DNA from: Streptomyces sp. NRRL F-5122
GTDB lineage: Bacteria > Actinomycetota > Actinomycetes > Streptomycetales > Streptomycetaceae
DNA length: 64,000 nucleotides
Assembly: GCF_001507435.1 (NCBI RefSeq)
Contig: NZ_LMWH01000117.1
Location: 1 to 64,000, forward strand
Reading direction: 5' to 3'
The translations under genes and the position numbers were made by a program. Position 1 is the first letter of the stretch; each line of letters starts with the position of its first letter. Under the pieces are notes generated by a model that saw nothing but the letters and a program-made list of their open reading frames with translations, was not told where the DNA came from and searched no databases. This document shows, in pieces, positions 9,088-17,556 of this stretch.

Positions 9088-10350
9088 TCATGGTGTGGTC
9101 GGGGCTGTACGGGACGCGTGATGCCGTGTGCCGGTGACGATGAGTGAGACGTTTTGCCCACCGAAGCCGAAGGAGTTGCTGAGCACGGCCTCCTGGGGGA
9201 TGCCTCGTCGCTCTGCGACGACATCGAGATCGATGTCGGGACCGACGCCGGCCGTGGTGAGATTGCGGGTCGGCGGGATGACGCCGTGCTCCACGCTGAG
9301 GATGGCGATGAGCGCTTCGATCGCGCCGGCGGCACCGAAGAGATGGCCGAGCGCCGCCTTGGGGGCTGTCACGGTGGCGCGGCCGAAGACCTGCCCGATC
9401 GCGTGCGCCTCGGCGACGTCGCCGACCGGAGTTCCGGTGGCGTGGGCGTTGATGTGGCTGATCTGCTCGGGAGCCAAACCGGCTTGCGCGAGGGCCTTTC
9501 GCATGGCCGAGATCTGGCCGGAGCCGTCGGCAGCGGGCGCCGTGATGTGGTGAGCGTCGGCGGCGATGCCGGCGCCTGCGAGCACCGCGTGGACGCGCGC
9601 GCCACGGGCGCTGGCATGCTCGGCGCTTTCGAGCACCACGACGGCGGCGCCTTCGCTGAGGACGAATCCGCTGCGGTCCGCGGCGAACGGCCGGGACGCT
9701 GAGGCGGGTTCGGCGGTGTGCCGCGACAGTGCTTGTGCCTGGGCGAAGCCGGCGACGGTGATCGGGGTGATCGCGGCCTCGGTCCCGCCCGCGATGACCA
9801 TGTCCGCCTCGCCGGCGCGGATGAGCCTGGCTCCCAGGGCGATCGCCTCGGCACCGGAGGAGCATGCAGAGACGGGTGTGTAGACCCCGGCCCGTGCACC
9901 GTATTCGATACTGATCAGCGCCGCCGCTGCATTGGGCATGAGCATGGGGACCGTGCGTGGCGAGACGCGCCGGGTCCCGGCCGTTTCCAGTACGTCGTCT
10001 TCCTTCAGCAGCGTCTGTACGCCACCGATGCCCGTGCCGATCGCCGATGCGAGCCGGTTCGGGTCCACCTCTGGGGCGCCGGCATCGGCCCAGGCTTCGG
10101 CCGCTGCGGCGAAGGCCGCCTGCTGCGAGCGGTCGAGCCGCCTGGCCTGTACCGGCAGCAGCAACTCGGCGGGGTCGATCGCCATCGTCCCCGCGACGGT
10201 GTCGGGAAGGCCGGCGTCCCCGTGGCCGTGCAGGACGCCGCCGCGAATACCGGACTCGCCGGCAAGCAGGGCGTCCCAGGTGGACGCCGCATCTGCCCCC
10301 AGTGGTGTGATCGCGCCGAGTCCGGTCACGACGACTTCAGTCCGGTGCAT
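9088..10350 (-). CDS. beta-ketoacyl-ACP synthase II (FabF-like)
   Basis: A 420-aa thiolase-fold condensing enzyme. It should extend acyl-ACP with malonyl-ACP in fatty-acid-type synthesis. The full active site is present: Cys163 in VSACSSGAEAI, His303 in NAHATGTPVGD, Lys331 and His336 in KAALGHLFGAAG; the C-terminal SFGFGGQNVSL is also conserved. ATG 10350 follows GAAAGGTCGAAGGGC; the longer frame to 10410 would run through an operator. No ACP or other fab gene is nearby, so it is a stand-alone paralogue, either tuning fatty-acid composition or replacing an inhibited housekeeping FabF. Two palindromes upstream imply control by the divergent TetR regulator. Confidence 0.9.
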   Translation of the reverse strand: MHRTEVVVTGLGAITPLGADAASTWDALLAGESGIRGGVLHGHGDAGLPDTVAGTMAIDPAELLLPVQARRLDRSQQAAFAAAAEAWADAGAPEVDPNRLASAIGTGIGGVQTLLKEDDVLETAGTRRVSPRTVPMLMPNAAAALISIEYGARAGVYTPVSACSSGAEAIALGARLIRAGEADMVIAGGTEAAITPITVAGFAQAQALSRHTAEPASASRPFAADRSGFVLSEGAAVVVLESAEHASARGARVHAVLAGAGIAADAHHITAPAADGSGQISAMRKALAQAGLAPEQISHINAHATGTPVGDVAEAHAIGQVFGRATVTAPKAALGHLFGAAGAIEALIAILSVEHGVIPPTRNLTTAGVGPDIDLDVVAERRGIPQEAVLSNSFGFGGQNVSLIVTGTRHHASRTAPTTP

Positions 10351-10365
10351 GCCCTTCGACCTTTC

Positions 10366-10380
10366 TTGTATGCGATACAA
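10366..10380. promoter_or_regulatory. TetR operator candidate 1
   Basis: TTGTATGCGATACAA, a perfect palindrome with 6-bp arms and a 3-nt centre, lies 15 bp upstream of the fabF-like start codon. The same architecture recurs 30 bp away. Confidence 0.7.
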
Positions 10381-10395
10381 GCGAACAAAGCCTTG

Positions 10396-10410
10396 TTGTA
10401 TCACATACAA
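10396..10410. promoter_or_regulatory. TetR operator candidate 2
   Basis: TTGTATCACATACAA has arms identical to the site at 10366-10380 with a different 3-nt centre; the centres are 30 bp apart, about three helical turns. It ends 7 bp before the GTG of the TetR gene, so binding would block both promoters. Confidence 0.7.
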
Positions 10411-10417
10411 TTTCGGC

Positions 10418-11035
10418 GTGGAGGAGAAGCGAACCGAAGCTCGATCAACGTCGGCTCGGTCGCGCGACCGCGGTCACGCAACGAGGCGCCGGCTGATTGA
10501 GGCAACTGCACGGCTCTGCAAGGAGCGGCCCGGCGCCGAGGTGAGCGTCGCGGAGATCGCGAACGCGGCAGGCGCCTTCCCCAATCAGGTCACCTACCAC
10601 TTCGGCTCCAAGGACTCGCTGCTCGTGCACGCCGCCTTTCTCGGCTTGCTGCACGACGCCCGACGGATTGAGCGCATCGGTCGCCAAGCCCCCGATGCGG
10701 CGACATTTCGCCGCAACGTCGCCCGCGCCGTACTGGCCATGCCCTCGCTCCCGTCAGTCGCGCGAGCACTCGCCGCTGGGATCTCCAAGCCCGAACTCGC
10801 CCCCGTGATCGACCAGCACCTCCAGTTGCTGTTCCGGCAATCCGAGCGCTTCGTGAGCCAACTCATCGACGGTCGTGGCTGGAGGGCCCATCGACCGCTC
10901 GACGTGGAGGCCAGGACGTTCTGGAGCACCGCGCTCGGCGCAGTTCTGCTCGTCCGCGCCGGAGCACACGGCACTGTCGCCGACCTCGACCTCGCCGGAG
11001 CACTGACCATCCACGACGAACCCGAACCCGGCTAG
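10418..11035 (+). CDS. TetR-family transcriptional regulator
   Basis: 205 aa. After a basic, Ser-rich leader, the N-terminal helix-turn-helix is clear: RRRLIEATARLCKERPGAEV, then SVAEIANAAG and QVTYHFGSKDSLLVHA, the usual TetR recognition helix motif. The C-terminal two thirds is an all-helical ligand domain ending in EPEPG. GTG 10418 is used; no good ribosome binding site precedes it, consistent with a leaderless or near-leaderless transcript from the short divergent promoter region. Divergent from the FabF-like gene, with two palindromes between, so it most likely represses itself and that ketosynthase. The ligand might be an acyl compound; this is inference. Confidence 0.85.
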   Translation: MEEKRTEARSTSARSRDRGHATRRRLIEATARLCKERPGAEVSVAEIANAAGAFPNQVTYHFGSKDSLLVHAAFLGLLHDARRIERIGRQAPDAATFRRNVARAVLAMPSLPSVARALAAGISKPELAPVIDQHLQLLFRQSERFVSQLIDGRGWRAHRPLDVEARTFWSTALGAVLLVRAGAHGTVADLDLAGALTIHDEPEPG

Positions 11036-11417
11036 CTCAGTCGAACGGGCCGACGGCGACGACGTGCGCGGTTCCCACACGACGGTGGCCTTGTCGCGGT
11101 CGGCAAATTCGCCGTCGCCGGCGAACTCCACTGCTGCGGCTAGAGCAAGAGCGGTCCAGGATGCGGCGGCGTTCGGCGAGGGGCGTGCGCCAGTGCTCGG
11201 GAGTGCGGGGATGGGTGAGGGTGGCCTGTAGGAGATGGCGGAACGGAAGGGGTGGCCTCCCGGCGGGAGGCCACCCCTTTGCCGCCTGTGCGGCCGTGGC
11301 GTGCTCACTGCACAGCGCCGTCGTCCCCGTCGAGCCCGGGCCCGGACGCCTCGCCGGCCCCCGCATTACCGCAGGGTGCCGGCGGACTTGTTCGCGGTCG
11401 TGCTGGTGCGGTCGGTG
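11036..11417. other. intergenic stretch with terminator and possible gene relic
   Basis: Besides the strong hairpin at 11247-11279, the minus strand holds protein-like pieces in two frames (LTHPRTPEHWRTPLAERRRI, then AAAVEFAGDGEFADRDKATV) between about 11235 and 11050. Together they could be the tail of a frameshifted gene, but I cannot name it. Confidence 0.3.
11247..11279. terminator. bidirectional intrinsic terminator
   Basis: AAGGGGTGGCCTCCC (11247-11261) pairs perfectly with 11265-11279 around a 3-nt GGC loop, a 15-bp GC-rich stem with A/T bases at its foot. It lies between convergent genes (TetR ending at 11035, secreted protein ending at 11418) and can terminate both. Confidence 0.8.
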
Positions 11418-13403
11418 TCAGCAGGGGAAGGTGCCGCTGTAGAGGGCGTGTCCGTAGGAGGAGCTTCCGGAGCCGAAGCCGTAGACGCCGTCGTCGGTCC
11501 AGACGGCTTCGCGGGAGCCGTTGACACAGCTCGAGGACGGGGCGATCGCGAAGCCCTCCAGGTTGTCGGTCGGCATGACGGCGGGGTCGGTGTAAGTCAC
11601 GTCCGGAACGATCGCGCCACTGGCGTTGATCTTCATGAACGTGTGCGTCTCACCGCAGGTGTTGTCGCACGTCGCGATGAGGCGCTGGGTTCCGGCGTCG
11701 AACGACACATCCATCACCGAGGCCTTGCCGGTGGCGATCGTGCCGAACGTGGTGAACGTTCCGTCGGAGTTGAGGCCGTAGACGTGCAGCGTGCCGTCCC
11801 ACTCCAGGCCGGCGAAGAACAGGCCCGACCCGTGCAGCGGGTAGTTCGCCGGGTTGTAGGCGGCGTGGGTGAGCGGGTCGATCCAGCCGTTCGCCGTCAG
11901 CCAGCTGTCGGGCACGTAGCCGACACCCTCGAAGCCCAGGTTGGCGTCGTCCTTGTCGCCGGTGTTGAGCTGCGGGAACTGCGAGGTCATGTCCCACTGG
12001 TGAATCGGGGTCAGCGTCGATCCGGTCGATGCCGGGTCGAACTCCATGATCGTGTCCTTGGGGACCGTGTTCTTGGTGTTGTCGCGCTCGGAGCTCACGT
12101 AGATGTGGCCGTTGGCGCCGACCGTCAGTCCCTCGGAGTCCGGCTCGCCGGAGCCGCCCGAGAAGCGGATCTGCTTGCCGGTGGCGCTCCACGAGGGGTC
12201 CGGGATCCACTTGCCGTTGCTCTTGACCAGCTTGTACAGCCAGTTCTTGTTCTTGGAGGCCCACAGCACCGAGGGGTTGGCCGGGTCGAACGCCAGGCCG
12301 CTCAGGTCACGGCCCTCCGGGCCCGTGGACGTGGTGAACGCGCAGACATTGTCGGCGATCGTGACATCCAGGCCGCCCGGCCACGCCAGCGTGCCCGACG
12401 GGCGGGAACCCGTGCCGGAGGGCGCCTCGGGGGCACAGTTCTTGGTGAGCGAGCCACCGCCGCCCAACAGGTGGCCCGTGCCACCACCGGGGTCTCCGCC
12501 GGGGTTTCCGCCGGAGCCCGAGCAGGAGTTCGCGCTGCCGAGCGTGGCACTCGTGGACGTCTGGAACCATCCGATGGCGTCGGCACACCGCTCGGCGGAC
12601 GGCTTGGCACCATCGGTCGCCCAGGTCACCGAGTCGATGGTGTTGCCGTTGTTGTCGAGGAGGAACAGCGAGTCGTTGTCACCCAGGCCGATGGTGGAGT
12701 TGAACGTGACGTAGCCGCCGGCGGGGATGCTGGTCGCGCTCGGCGAGGAGGACGAGATCGAGGCCGGGGAGTGGCTGGTGTCGTTGTCGACGTACTTCCA
12801 CGACCCGATGCTGACCGCGCTCGCTCCGCCGTTGTGCAGCTCGACGGTGTCCGCGCCGTTCGAGGTGACCTCGTTGACCCGCACCCGGCTCGCCTCCGGA
12901 ACCGACGACGGGCACCCGGCGCCGTTGGCAGCGCCGAACGTGGTCGCCGCGGTCACGGTCACCCACGCCCCGGTTCCGTCGCCGCCGCAGCGCGCCATCG
13001 CCGGCTTCGCCTTGTCGGTGGCCCACTCGACGCGGTCGACCACCGTGCCGTCGGACGTGTAGATCACCAGCTTGTCCGAGTCACCCAGCCCCTTGGGCGA
13101 GTTGAAGGTGACGAAGCCTCCCGCCGGGATGGTGGTGGAGGACGGGCTGAACGACTGCGGCGAGAAGCTGTCGTCGGACATCTTCCAGCCGCTGATGCTC
13201 ACCGCGGTCGAACCGGCGTTGTACAGCTCTACCGTGTCGTTGTTCGACGAGGTGACCTCGTTGATCCGAACATTCTGGTATCCGGCAGGGTCCGCGGCAG
13301 CCGCGGGCTGCGCGGCAAGCATCCCTGTGAAGACAAGTCCCGAGAACGTCAAAGACGCGGCGCATACGGAGGCAAGGCCGATACGCGAATGAGAAGTAGA
13401 CAC
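11418..13403 (-). CDS. secreted lamin-tail-domain protein
   Basis: 661 aa from GTG 13403. The signal peptide is clear: HSRIG, a hydrophobic core (LASVCAASLTFSGLVFTGML) and an AAQPAAAA cleavage region. Two lamin-tail (LTD) immunoglobulin-like domains follow, each opening with VR(I/V)NEVTSxxxDTVELxNxG and ending with a VxWATDxAKP strand, at about residues 43-150 and 170-280. A Gly-rich linker (GGNPGGDPGGGTG) leads to a roughly 330-residue C-terminal domain with repeated strand/turn blocks (LSGLAFDPANPSVLWAS, EGLTVGANGHIYVSSE, LEGFAIAPSSSC), probably a beta-propeller. Secreted LTD proteins often accompany nucleases or hydrolases, but no catalytic motif is recognised here. An ATG at 13502 is in frame but would place the signal peptide 33 residues in. 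Confidence 0.75.
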   Translation of the reverse strand: MSTSHSRIGLASVCAASLTFSGLVFTGMLAAQPAAAADPAGYQNVRINEVTSSNNDTVELYNAGSTAVSISGWKMSDDSFSPQSFSPSSTTIPAGGFVTFNSPKGLGDSDKLVIYTSDGTVVDRVEWATDKAKPAMARCGGDGTGAWVTVTAATTFGAANGAGCPSSVPEASRVRVNEVTSNGADTVELHNGGASAVSIGSWKYVDNDTSHSPASISSSSPSATSIPAGGYVTFNSTIGLGDNDSLFLLDNNGNTIDSVTWATDGAKPSAERCADAIGWFQTSTSATLGSANSCSGSGGNPGGDPGGGTGHLLGGGGSLTKNCAPEAPSGTGSRPSGTLAWPGGLDVTIADNVCAFTTSTGPEGRDLSGLAFDPANPSVLWASKNKNWLYKLVKSNGKWIPDPSWSATGKQIRFSGGSGEPDSEGLTVGANGHIYVSSERDNTKNTVPKDTIMEFDPASTGSTLTPIHQWDMTSQFPQLNTGDKDDANLGFEGVGYVPDSWLTANGWIDPLTHAAYNPANYPLHGSGLFFAGLEWDGTLHVYGLNSDGTFTTFGTIATGKASVMDVSFDAGTQRLIATCDNTCGETHTFMKINASGAIVPDVTYTDPAVMPTDNLEGFAIAPSSSCVNGSREAVWTDDGVYGFGSGSSSYGHALYSGTFPC

Positions 13404-13521
13404 GAGGTCGAACTCTGATGATCGGACCTTGAATCGGCGTGTACTCCAGCTGAATGTCGCCTGCTCGTCGCCGAAATGCCGTGCGTGGATGGGCACATGC
13501 AAGGCGATGCCACCGTCACCG

Positions 13522-14313
13522 TCATCTGACGTCGACGAAATCGCCGGCTGCCGTGGCCGGTCCGGTTGTGGTGGTGCCGGTGAAGCGGAAGCGGAAGTAG
13601 CCGTCGGTTCCGGCCTTGGTGGTGGTCTTCAGCGCTCCCTTCCTGCCACTCGTGACGGTCTTCAGGGTGGTGTAGGTGGTGCTGCCCTTTTTCCGGAACT
13701 GCAGTTGGACCGGCCGACCCTCGTAACCGGTGTAGGTGCCGCTCTCCCAGTTGGCGCGGGTCAGCTTGCCGGTGACCGTGATGCTCTTGCCCTTCTTCAC
13801 CGGCTCGGGCGAGGCGTTCACCGTCACCTTGGCGTACCGCTTGATCCGGACTGTGGTGACGACGTCGACGGCTGTCCAGTCGTCGTTGACGTCCTGTGCT
13901 TCGGCGAGCACCTTCCAGGTGCCGGCGAGGTCGTTGTCGTCGACGTCCCGCGCGGCGTCCACGGCGAAGCTCACCTTGCAGATGGAGGTGGTGCGATCGG
14001 TGGACGACACCGTGCACTTGCCCGCCGGCGGGTAGGTCGGCAGGATGCCGTCGGCGTCGTCGGTGTTGGGTCCGTGCCACAGGTAGGCCCAGGAAGCGGC
14101 GACACCGTCGGGATCCTTCACCGTCCACGCGATGGTGATGGTCTTTCTGGTGGTCAGGCCGAGCACGATGTCCTCACCGGCGTTGACGACGACCTTCGAG
14201 AACGTCGTGTCGCTGGATGCCGCTCGGTCCGCCGCTTGGGCGGATGCAGGATTCACTGTCGCGGAGAGGGCGGTGGCAAGGAATACGGCGGCGGTGGCCG
14301 GGCGAATGCGCAT
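13522..14313 (-). CDS. secreted protein with Ig-like C-terminal domain
   Basis: 263 aa from ATG 14313, which follows GAAGGGGGATTCC. The signal peptide (MRIRPATAAVFLATALSATV then NPASAQAA) is followed by a beta-rich region with paired cysteines (AGKCTVSS, TSICKVSF) and a C-terminal Ig-like domain (KYAKVTVNASPEPVKKGKSI, then VTGKL, RPVQLQFRKKGSTTY, TDGYFRFRFTG), as in many extracellular actinobacterial proteins of unknown function. It is transcribed toward the lamin-tail gene (119 nt gap), and the two could share an extracellular role, though this is only neighbourhood inference. Confidence 0.7.
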   Translation of the reverse strand: MRIRPATAAVFLATALSATVNPASAQAADRAASSDTTFSKVVVNAGEDIVLGLTTRKTITIAWTVKDPDGVAASWAYLWHGPNTDDADGILPTYPPAGKCTVSSTDRTTSICKVSFAVDAARDVDDNDLAGTWKVLAEAQDVNDDWTAVDVVTTVRIKRYAKVTVNASPEPVKKGKSITVTGKLTRANWESGTYTGYEGRPVQLQFRKKGSTTYTTLKTVTSGRKGALKTTTKAGTDGYFRFRFTGTTTTGPATAAGDFVDVR

Positions 14314-14905
14314 GGAATCCCCCTTCGGGATCGTCGGGTCCGCCGTCTCTTCATGGCGAACCTGATGATGTGTCACGCTCCCTAGACCCTCAGAGGCCGG
14401 TCGTGGTTGCCCCAATGTTCGGAGACATTTCACCCCCAGTACGGTGCGCGATCACGGCGGTCAGTACCACCGCGGTGCGGTGCACGACGCCGTAGGCGAC
14501 CACACTCCGTGCGGCGGCAAGTCCCACCCACGGGTCATGAGACCCTCAGCCATTCACGGTCCAGCCCACAGAGCCCCGCACTTCTCACTGACGACCTGGC
14601 TCCTGACAGGGCCTGAGGGCGTGGTGGTCACCGCGCAAGGCCGATGTCGCCGAGGCCACGGACGGCGACCGATGGACCCGACTGCCACATTCCCTCGAGT
14701 TCCGCTGCCCAAGTGACGTGGCGCTCCTCGGCGGGCGCAAGCACGTATGCATCTGCCGCAGACCCATTTATCCATTCCATTTCTCAATGTCATGACCAAC
14801 GGCTGTTGGACTTCTGGATCAGCTGTTCCTAGGCTCGGGCAGGGCCGGCCTTCCGTGCGAGAAGACCTCTGACCACCTGTCTTCCACTACCGGAGTAGAT
14901 ATCCG
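14314..14905. other. 592-nt stretch without a supported gene
   Basis: Upstream of the secreted protein gene and before the aldo/keto reductase relic. Short frames only; no family-like translation or notable repeat was found. Confidence 0.35.
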
Positions 14906-15079
14906 ATGAAGCAACGCACGATCGGCGTCTACCGCGTGACCCTGGCCTGGGAGCTTGCCCTCACACCCGCGGTCGTCCCGATCCCCGGGTTCTCACGCCC
15001 CGTAGGCATCCGTGACTCGGTGGCCGCCACCGACGTCATACTCGCCCGCGAACAGATGTCCCACCTGACGGCGGCCTGA
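14906..15079 (+). pseudogene. aldo/keto reductase C-terminal fragment (57 aa)
   Basis: The frame from ATG 14906 reads VYRVTLAWELALTPAVVPIP, then GFSRPVGIRDSVAATDVIL and MSHLTAA before TGA. This is the C-terminal cofactor-binding end of aldo/keto reductases (VALAWxLxxxPxVVPIPGxx(R/S)xxxIxDSVAAxDxxL). Everything upstream, including the catalytic tetrad, is missing. It lies 48 nt before an intact AKR gene of a different subfamily, so it is the leftover of a second AKR lost by deletion. Confidence 0.75.
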
Positions 15080-15127
15080 GACGCCCCGTACCGGCACCGA
15101 ACACCACACTCCGACAAGGACTCCATC

Positions 15128-16060
15128 GTGAAGACTTTCACCCTGCCCGGCACCGACATGGTCGTCCCGAACATCGTGCTCGGCCTGATGCGCATCCAGG
15201 ACAAGAGCGACGAGGAGGTGCGCGAACTCCTCGCCACTGCGATGGACGCGGGCATCACGTTCCTCGATCACGCCGACGTGTACGGCAGTGAGCTGCACGG
15301 CTGCGAGCGCCGCTTCGCCGAGGCGATGCAACTGAGCGCCTCGCAGCGCGAAAAGCTGATCATCCAGTCGAAGGCGGGCATCGTCCGCGAAGGCCCGTAC
15401 TTCGACTTCTCCTACGAGCACATCCTCGAGTCGGTGGACGGTTCACTCAAGGCTCTTGGCACCGACTACCTCGATATCCTGCTGCTGCACCGCCCCGACG
15501 CCCTGGTCGAACCCGAAGAGGTCGCGCGCGCTTTCGACCAGCTGGCCACGGCAGGCAAGGTACGGGCCTTCGGTGTCTCGAACCACACCCCCCGGCAGAT
15601 CGACCTGCTGCGCCGCCACGTCAGCCAGCCGCTGGTGGTGAACCAGCTCCAGCTGTCCATCACGCACGCCCCGCTCGTCGCGCAGGGTGTCGCGGCCAAC
15701 ATGCAGGGCCTGGAGCAGTCGGTCAGCCGTGACGACGGTCTCCTGGACTACTGCCGGCTGCACGACATCACCGTGCAGGCCTGGTCACCGTTCCAGGCCG
15801 GCTTCTTCGACGGCCCGTTCCTCGGCTCGGCAAGCCACCCCGAACTCAACGCCGTCATCGACCGCCTGGCGGCGAAGTACGATGTGCCGTCCCTGGCGAT
15901 CGCGACGGCCTGGATCACCCGGCACCCCGCCCGGATGCAGGTGGTCATCGGTACCACCACACCGCAGCGTGTCGCGGACTCCGCCCTTGGGTCGGACGTG
16001 CCACTGACCCGTGCAGAATGGTACGAACTGTTCCGCGCCGCCGGCTACATCGTGCCCTGA
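15128..16060 (+). CDS. aldo/keto reductase (YdhF-like)
   Basis: 310 aa with the AKR barrel motifs: GITFLDHADVYG (Asp and Tyr of the tetrad), a KLIIQSKAGIV strand bearing the lysine, YLDILLLHRPDAL (His), VRAFGVSNHTP, and the C-terminal VVIGTTTPQRVADSAL cofactor region. The long insertion and sequence resemble the YdhF subfamily of NADPH-dependent oxidoreductases. GTG 15128 is preceded by AAGGACTCCATC. The substrate is unknown. No regulator is adjacent; it follows an AKR relic and precedes a broken TPR gene. Confidence 0.85.
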   Translation: MKTFTLPGTDMVVPNIVLGLMRIQDKSDEEVRELLATAMDAGITFLDHADVYGSELHGCERRFAEAMQLSASQREKLIIQSKAGIVREGPYFDFSYEHILESVDGSLKALGTDYLDILLLHRPDALVEPEEVARAFDQLATAGKVRAFGVSNHTPRQIDLLRRHVSQPLVVNQLQLSITHAPLVAQGVAANMQGLEQSVSRDDGLLDYCRLHDITVQAWSPFQAGFFDGPFLGSASHPELNAVIDRLAAKYDVPSLAIATAWITRHPARMQVVIGTTTPQRVADSALGSDVPLTRAEWYELFRAAGYIVP

Positions 16061-16180
16061 CCGCCGTCCCGGCCTCACGTCCCTGCCGGACAGGACGACG
16101 CCGCAGCACCCCCGACACCGAAGCCCCCTGCCCGGCCCCCCGAAGGCACGGACCGAGGCGGGCCCGTAAGGTCCCACCGC

Positions 16181-17051
16181 GTGGAGTTCACGCAGAGGAA
16201 AATCGGCTTGTTCGGGCGGGCTGCGGGCGGGATCTCCCGTGCACAGGCGACGGTCTTCCGCGGTCTCCTGGACCAGTTCGCGACGGGCGAGTACGAAGAA
16301 GTCGAAGCCCGGGCGCAGGCCCTCGCGACCCGGCCGCCGCGCGTCTGAGACCGAAGTCCCGAGCCGGTGTGGATGGCGAGGACGTTCGCCCTGACGGCCG
16401 CGGTGCTGCACGGACGCAGGGAGCACGTGCTGCCCGAACTGGAGGCGCTGACAGCGGCGTTGCAACAGACGAGCGGCAGCCGCCGGACCCTTCTGCTGGT
16501 GGTGGGGTCAATCGCGCGGTCGTTCTCCTCGGCCAGGAGCGGTACGCGAACGCGGAGTCCGAGGCCGCCGGCGTCCTGCGTGAGGTGACCCGTCTGGCCC
16601 ATCTCACCCAGGTGGCGGACCTCGAGCTGTCCGCTCCGGCGTGTCTGGCGGAAGCCCTGTGCGGACAGGGCCGATTCGAGGAGGCGGAGGCCGTCGCGCG
16701 CGGCAATCTGCCCCGCGCGACGGAGAACAGAGCCGCGTACTTGCGGTCTCTCCTGGTGCGCAGCCTGAACGGGCAGGGCCGGTACGAGGAGGCGCTCGCC
16801 GAGTCCCGACAGCCGACGCCGCCCGCGTCCCGCGCCGGGAGCGGGCAGTCGGCCACGGTCATCGCCGCGGCTCTGAACGGTCTGGGCCGCCGCGACGAGG
16901 CCGAAGTGATGGCTCGTCAGGCAGGCAGGAGTGCGAGCAGTTCCTCCATCCCACACATCCACGCATCCGCGAAGCGCGGGATTTGCTGACCCATATCACC
17001 GCCGCGGATCCTCCGCCCGAAGCTCCGGACGCGGGCGCCGGTTCCTCGTAG
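16181..17051 (+). pseudogene. tetratricopeptide-repeat protein, multiply broken
   Basis: Three frames together give one TPR protein of a type frequent in Streptomyces. Frame one runs from GTG 16181 to an in-frame TGA at 16346 (LDQFATGEYEEVEARAQALA) and resumes in the same frame (VLPELEALTAALQQT). Near 16500 one base is lost and the second frame continues (YANAESEAAGVLREVTRLAH, then EALCGQGRFEEAEAVAR and SLNGQGRYEEALAE, clear 34-residue-type repeats). Near 16925 another base is lost and the third frame ends with CEQFLHPTHPRIREARDLL. The gene is inactive as written. It lies upstream of the Trypco1/STAND cassette; TPR proteins are common partners in such loci, but a functional link is not shown. 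Confidence 0.75.
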
Positions 17052-17204
17052 CGGTTGGTCAGGCTTGTTGGTGGGTGATGCGTCCCGACTGTTCTCGGGA
17101 ATGAAACCCAAGCAATGGGCGCTCTGCGCACAGGGGCACCTGGTGTTACGTCGCGCCCCCGTGAGAGGGTGCTAACAACCGTAAACCGTAGGAGAGTTGG
17201 GGTC

Positions 17205-17552
17205 ATGGTCGAGGGGCTCGCCCGGCTGGAGCTGGAGGGCGGCGGATCGGTACTGATCGAGGCGTCGCCCGAGGTCGGCGGGCCGGTGAAGGCGGGCCGG
17301 ATGGCGCAGACCGTCCAGAACCTGCCCGTGACGCTGGAGGCGGCACTCGGTCCCGTGACCGACACGGCACGCAGTGTGCTGCGCCGACTCCGGGAGGCAG
17401 GCCCCGACGAGGTGGAGGTCGAGTTCGGTGTTGATCTCGCCGTCGAGGCGGGCGCTGTGATCACGAAGACCGGCGTCGGCTGCCACCTCAAGGTGAAGAT
17501 GACCTGGCGCCACGAGGACACCGGACGGCAGCGGGACGCCGTGGAGGAGTGA
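17205..17552 (+). CDS. Trypco1-like (CU044_2847 family) protein
   Basis: 115 aa. The pattern matches the trypsin-co-occurring domain 1: an N-terminal strand with a short loop (GGGSVLIEASPE), then VKAGRMAQTVQNLPVTLEAA, a helix, and a VEVEFGVDLAVEAGAVITKT block close to the C-terminus. The family was named from its recurring linkage to trypsin-like peptidases in NTPase-based conflict systems, exactly the context here: it ends 4 nt before the start of a trypsin-STAND-WD40 gene. The role is likely as a regulator, adaptor or substrate of the protease; no catalytic motif is seen. ATG 17205 follows GGAGAGTTGGGG. Confidence 0.8.
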   Translation: MVEGLARLELEGGGSVLIEASPEVGGPVKAGRMAQTVQNLPVTLEAALGPVTDTARSVLRRLREAGPDEVEVEFGVDLAVEAGAVITKTGVGCHLKVKMTWRHEDTGRQRDAVEE

Positions 17553-17556
17553 CGCC

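Noticed and set aside
11235..13418. Long plus-strand frame of 727 codons
   Set aside because: It is antisense to the lamin-tail protein; the translation is dominated by Arg, Val and Gly as expected of a shadow frame.
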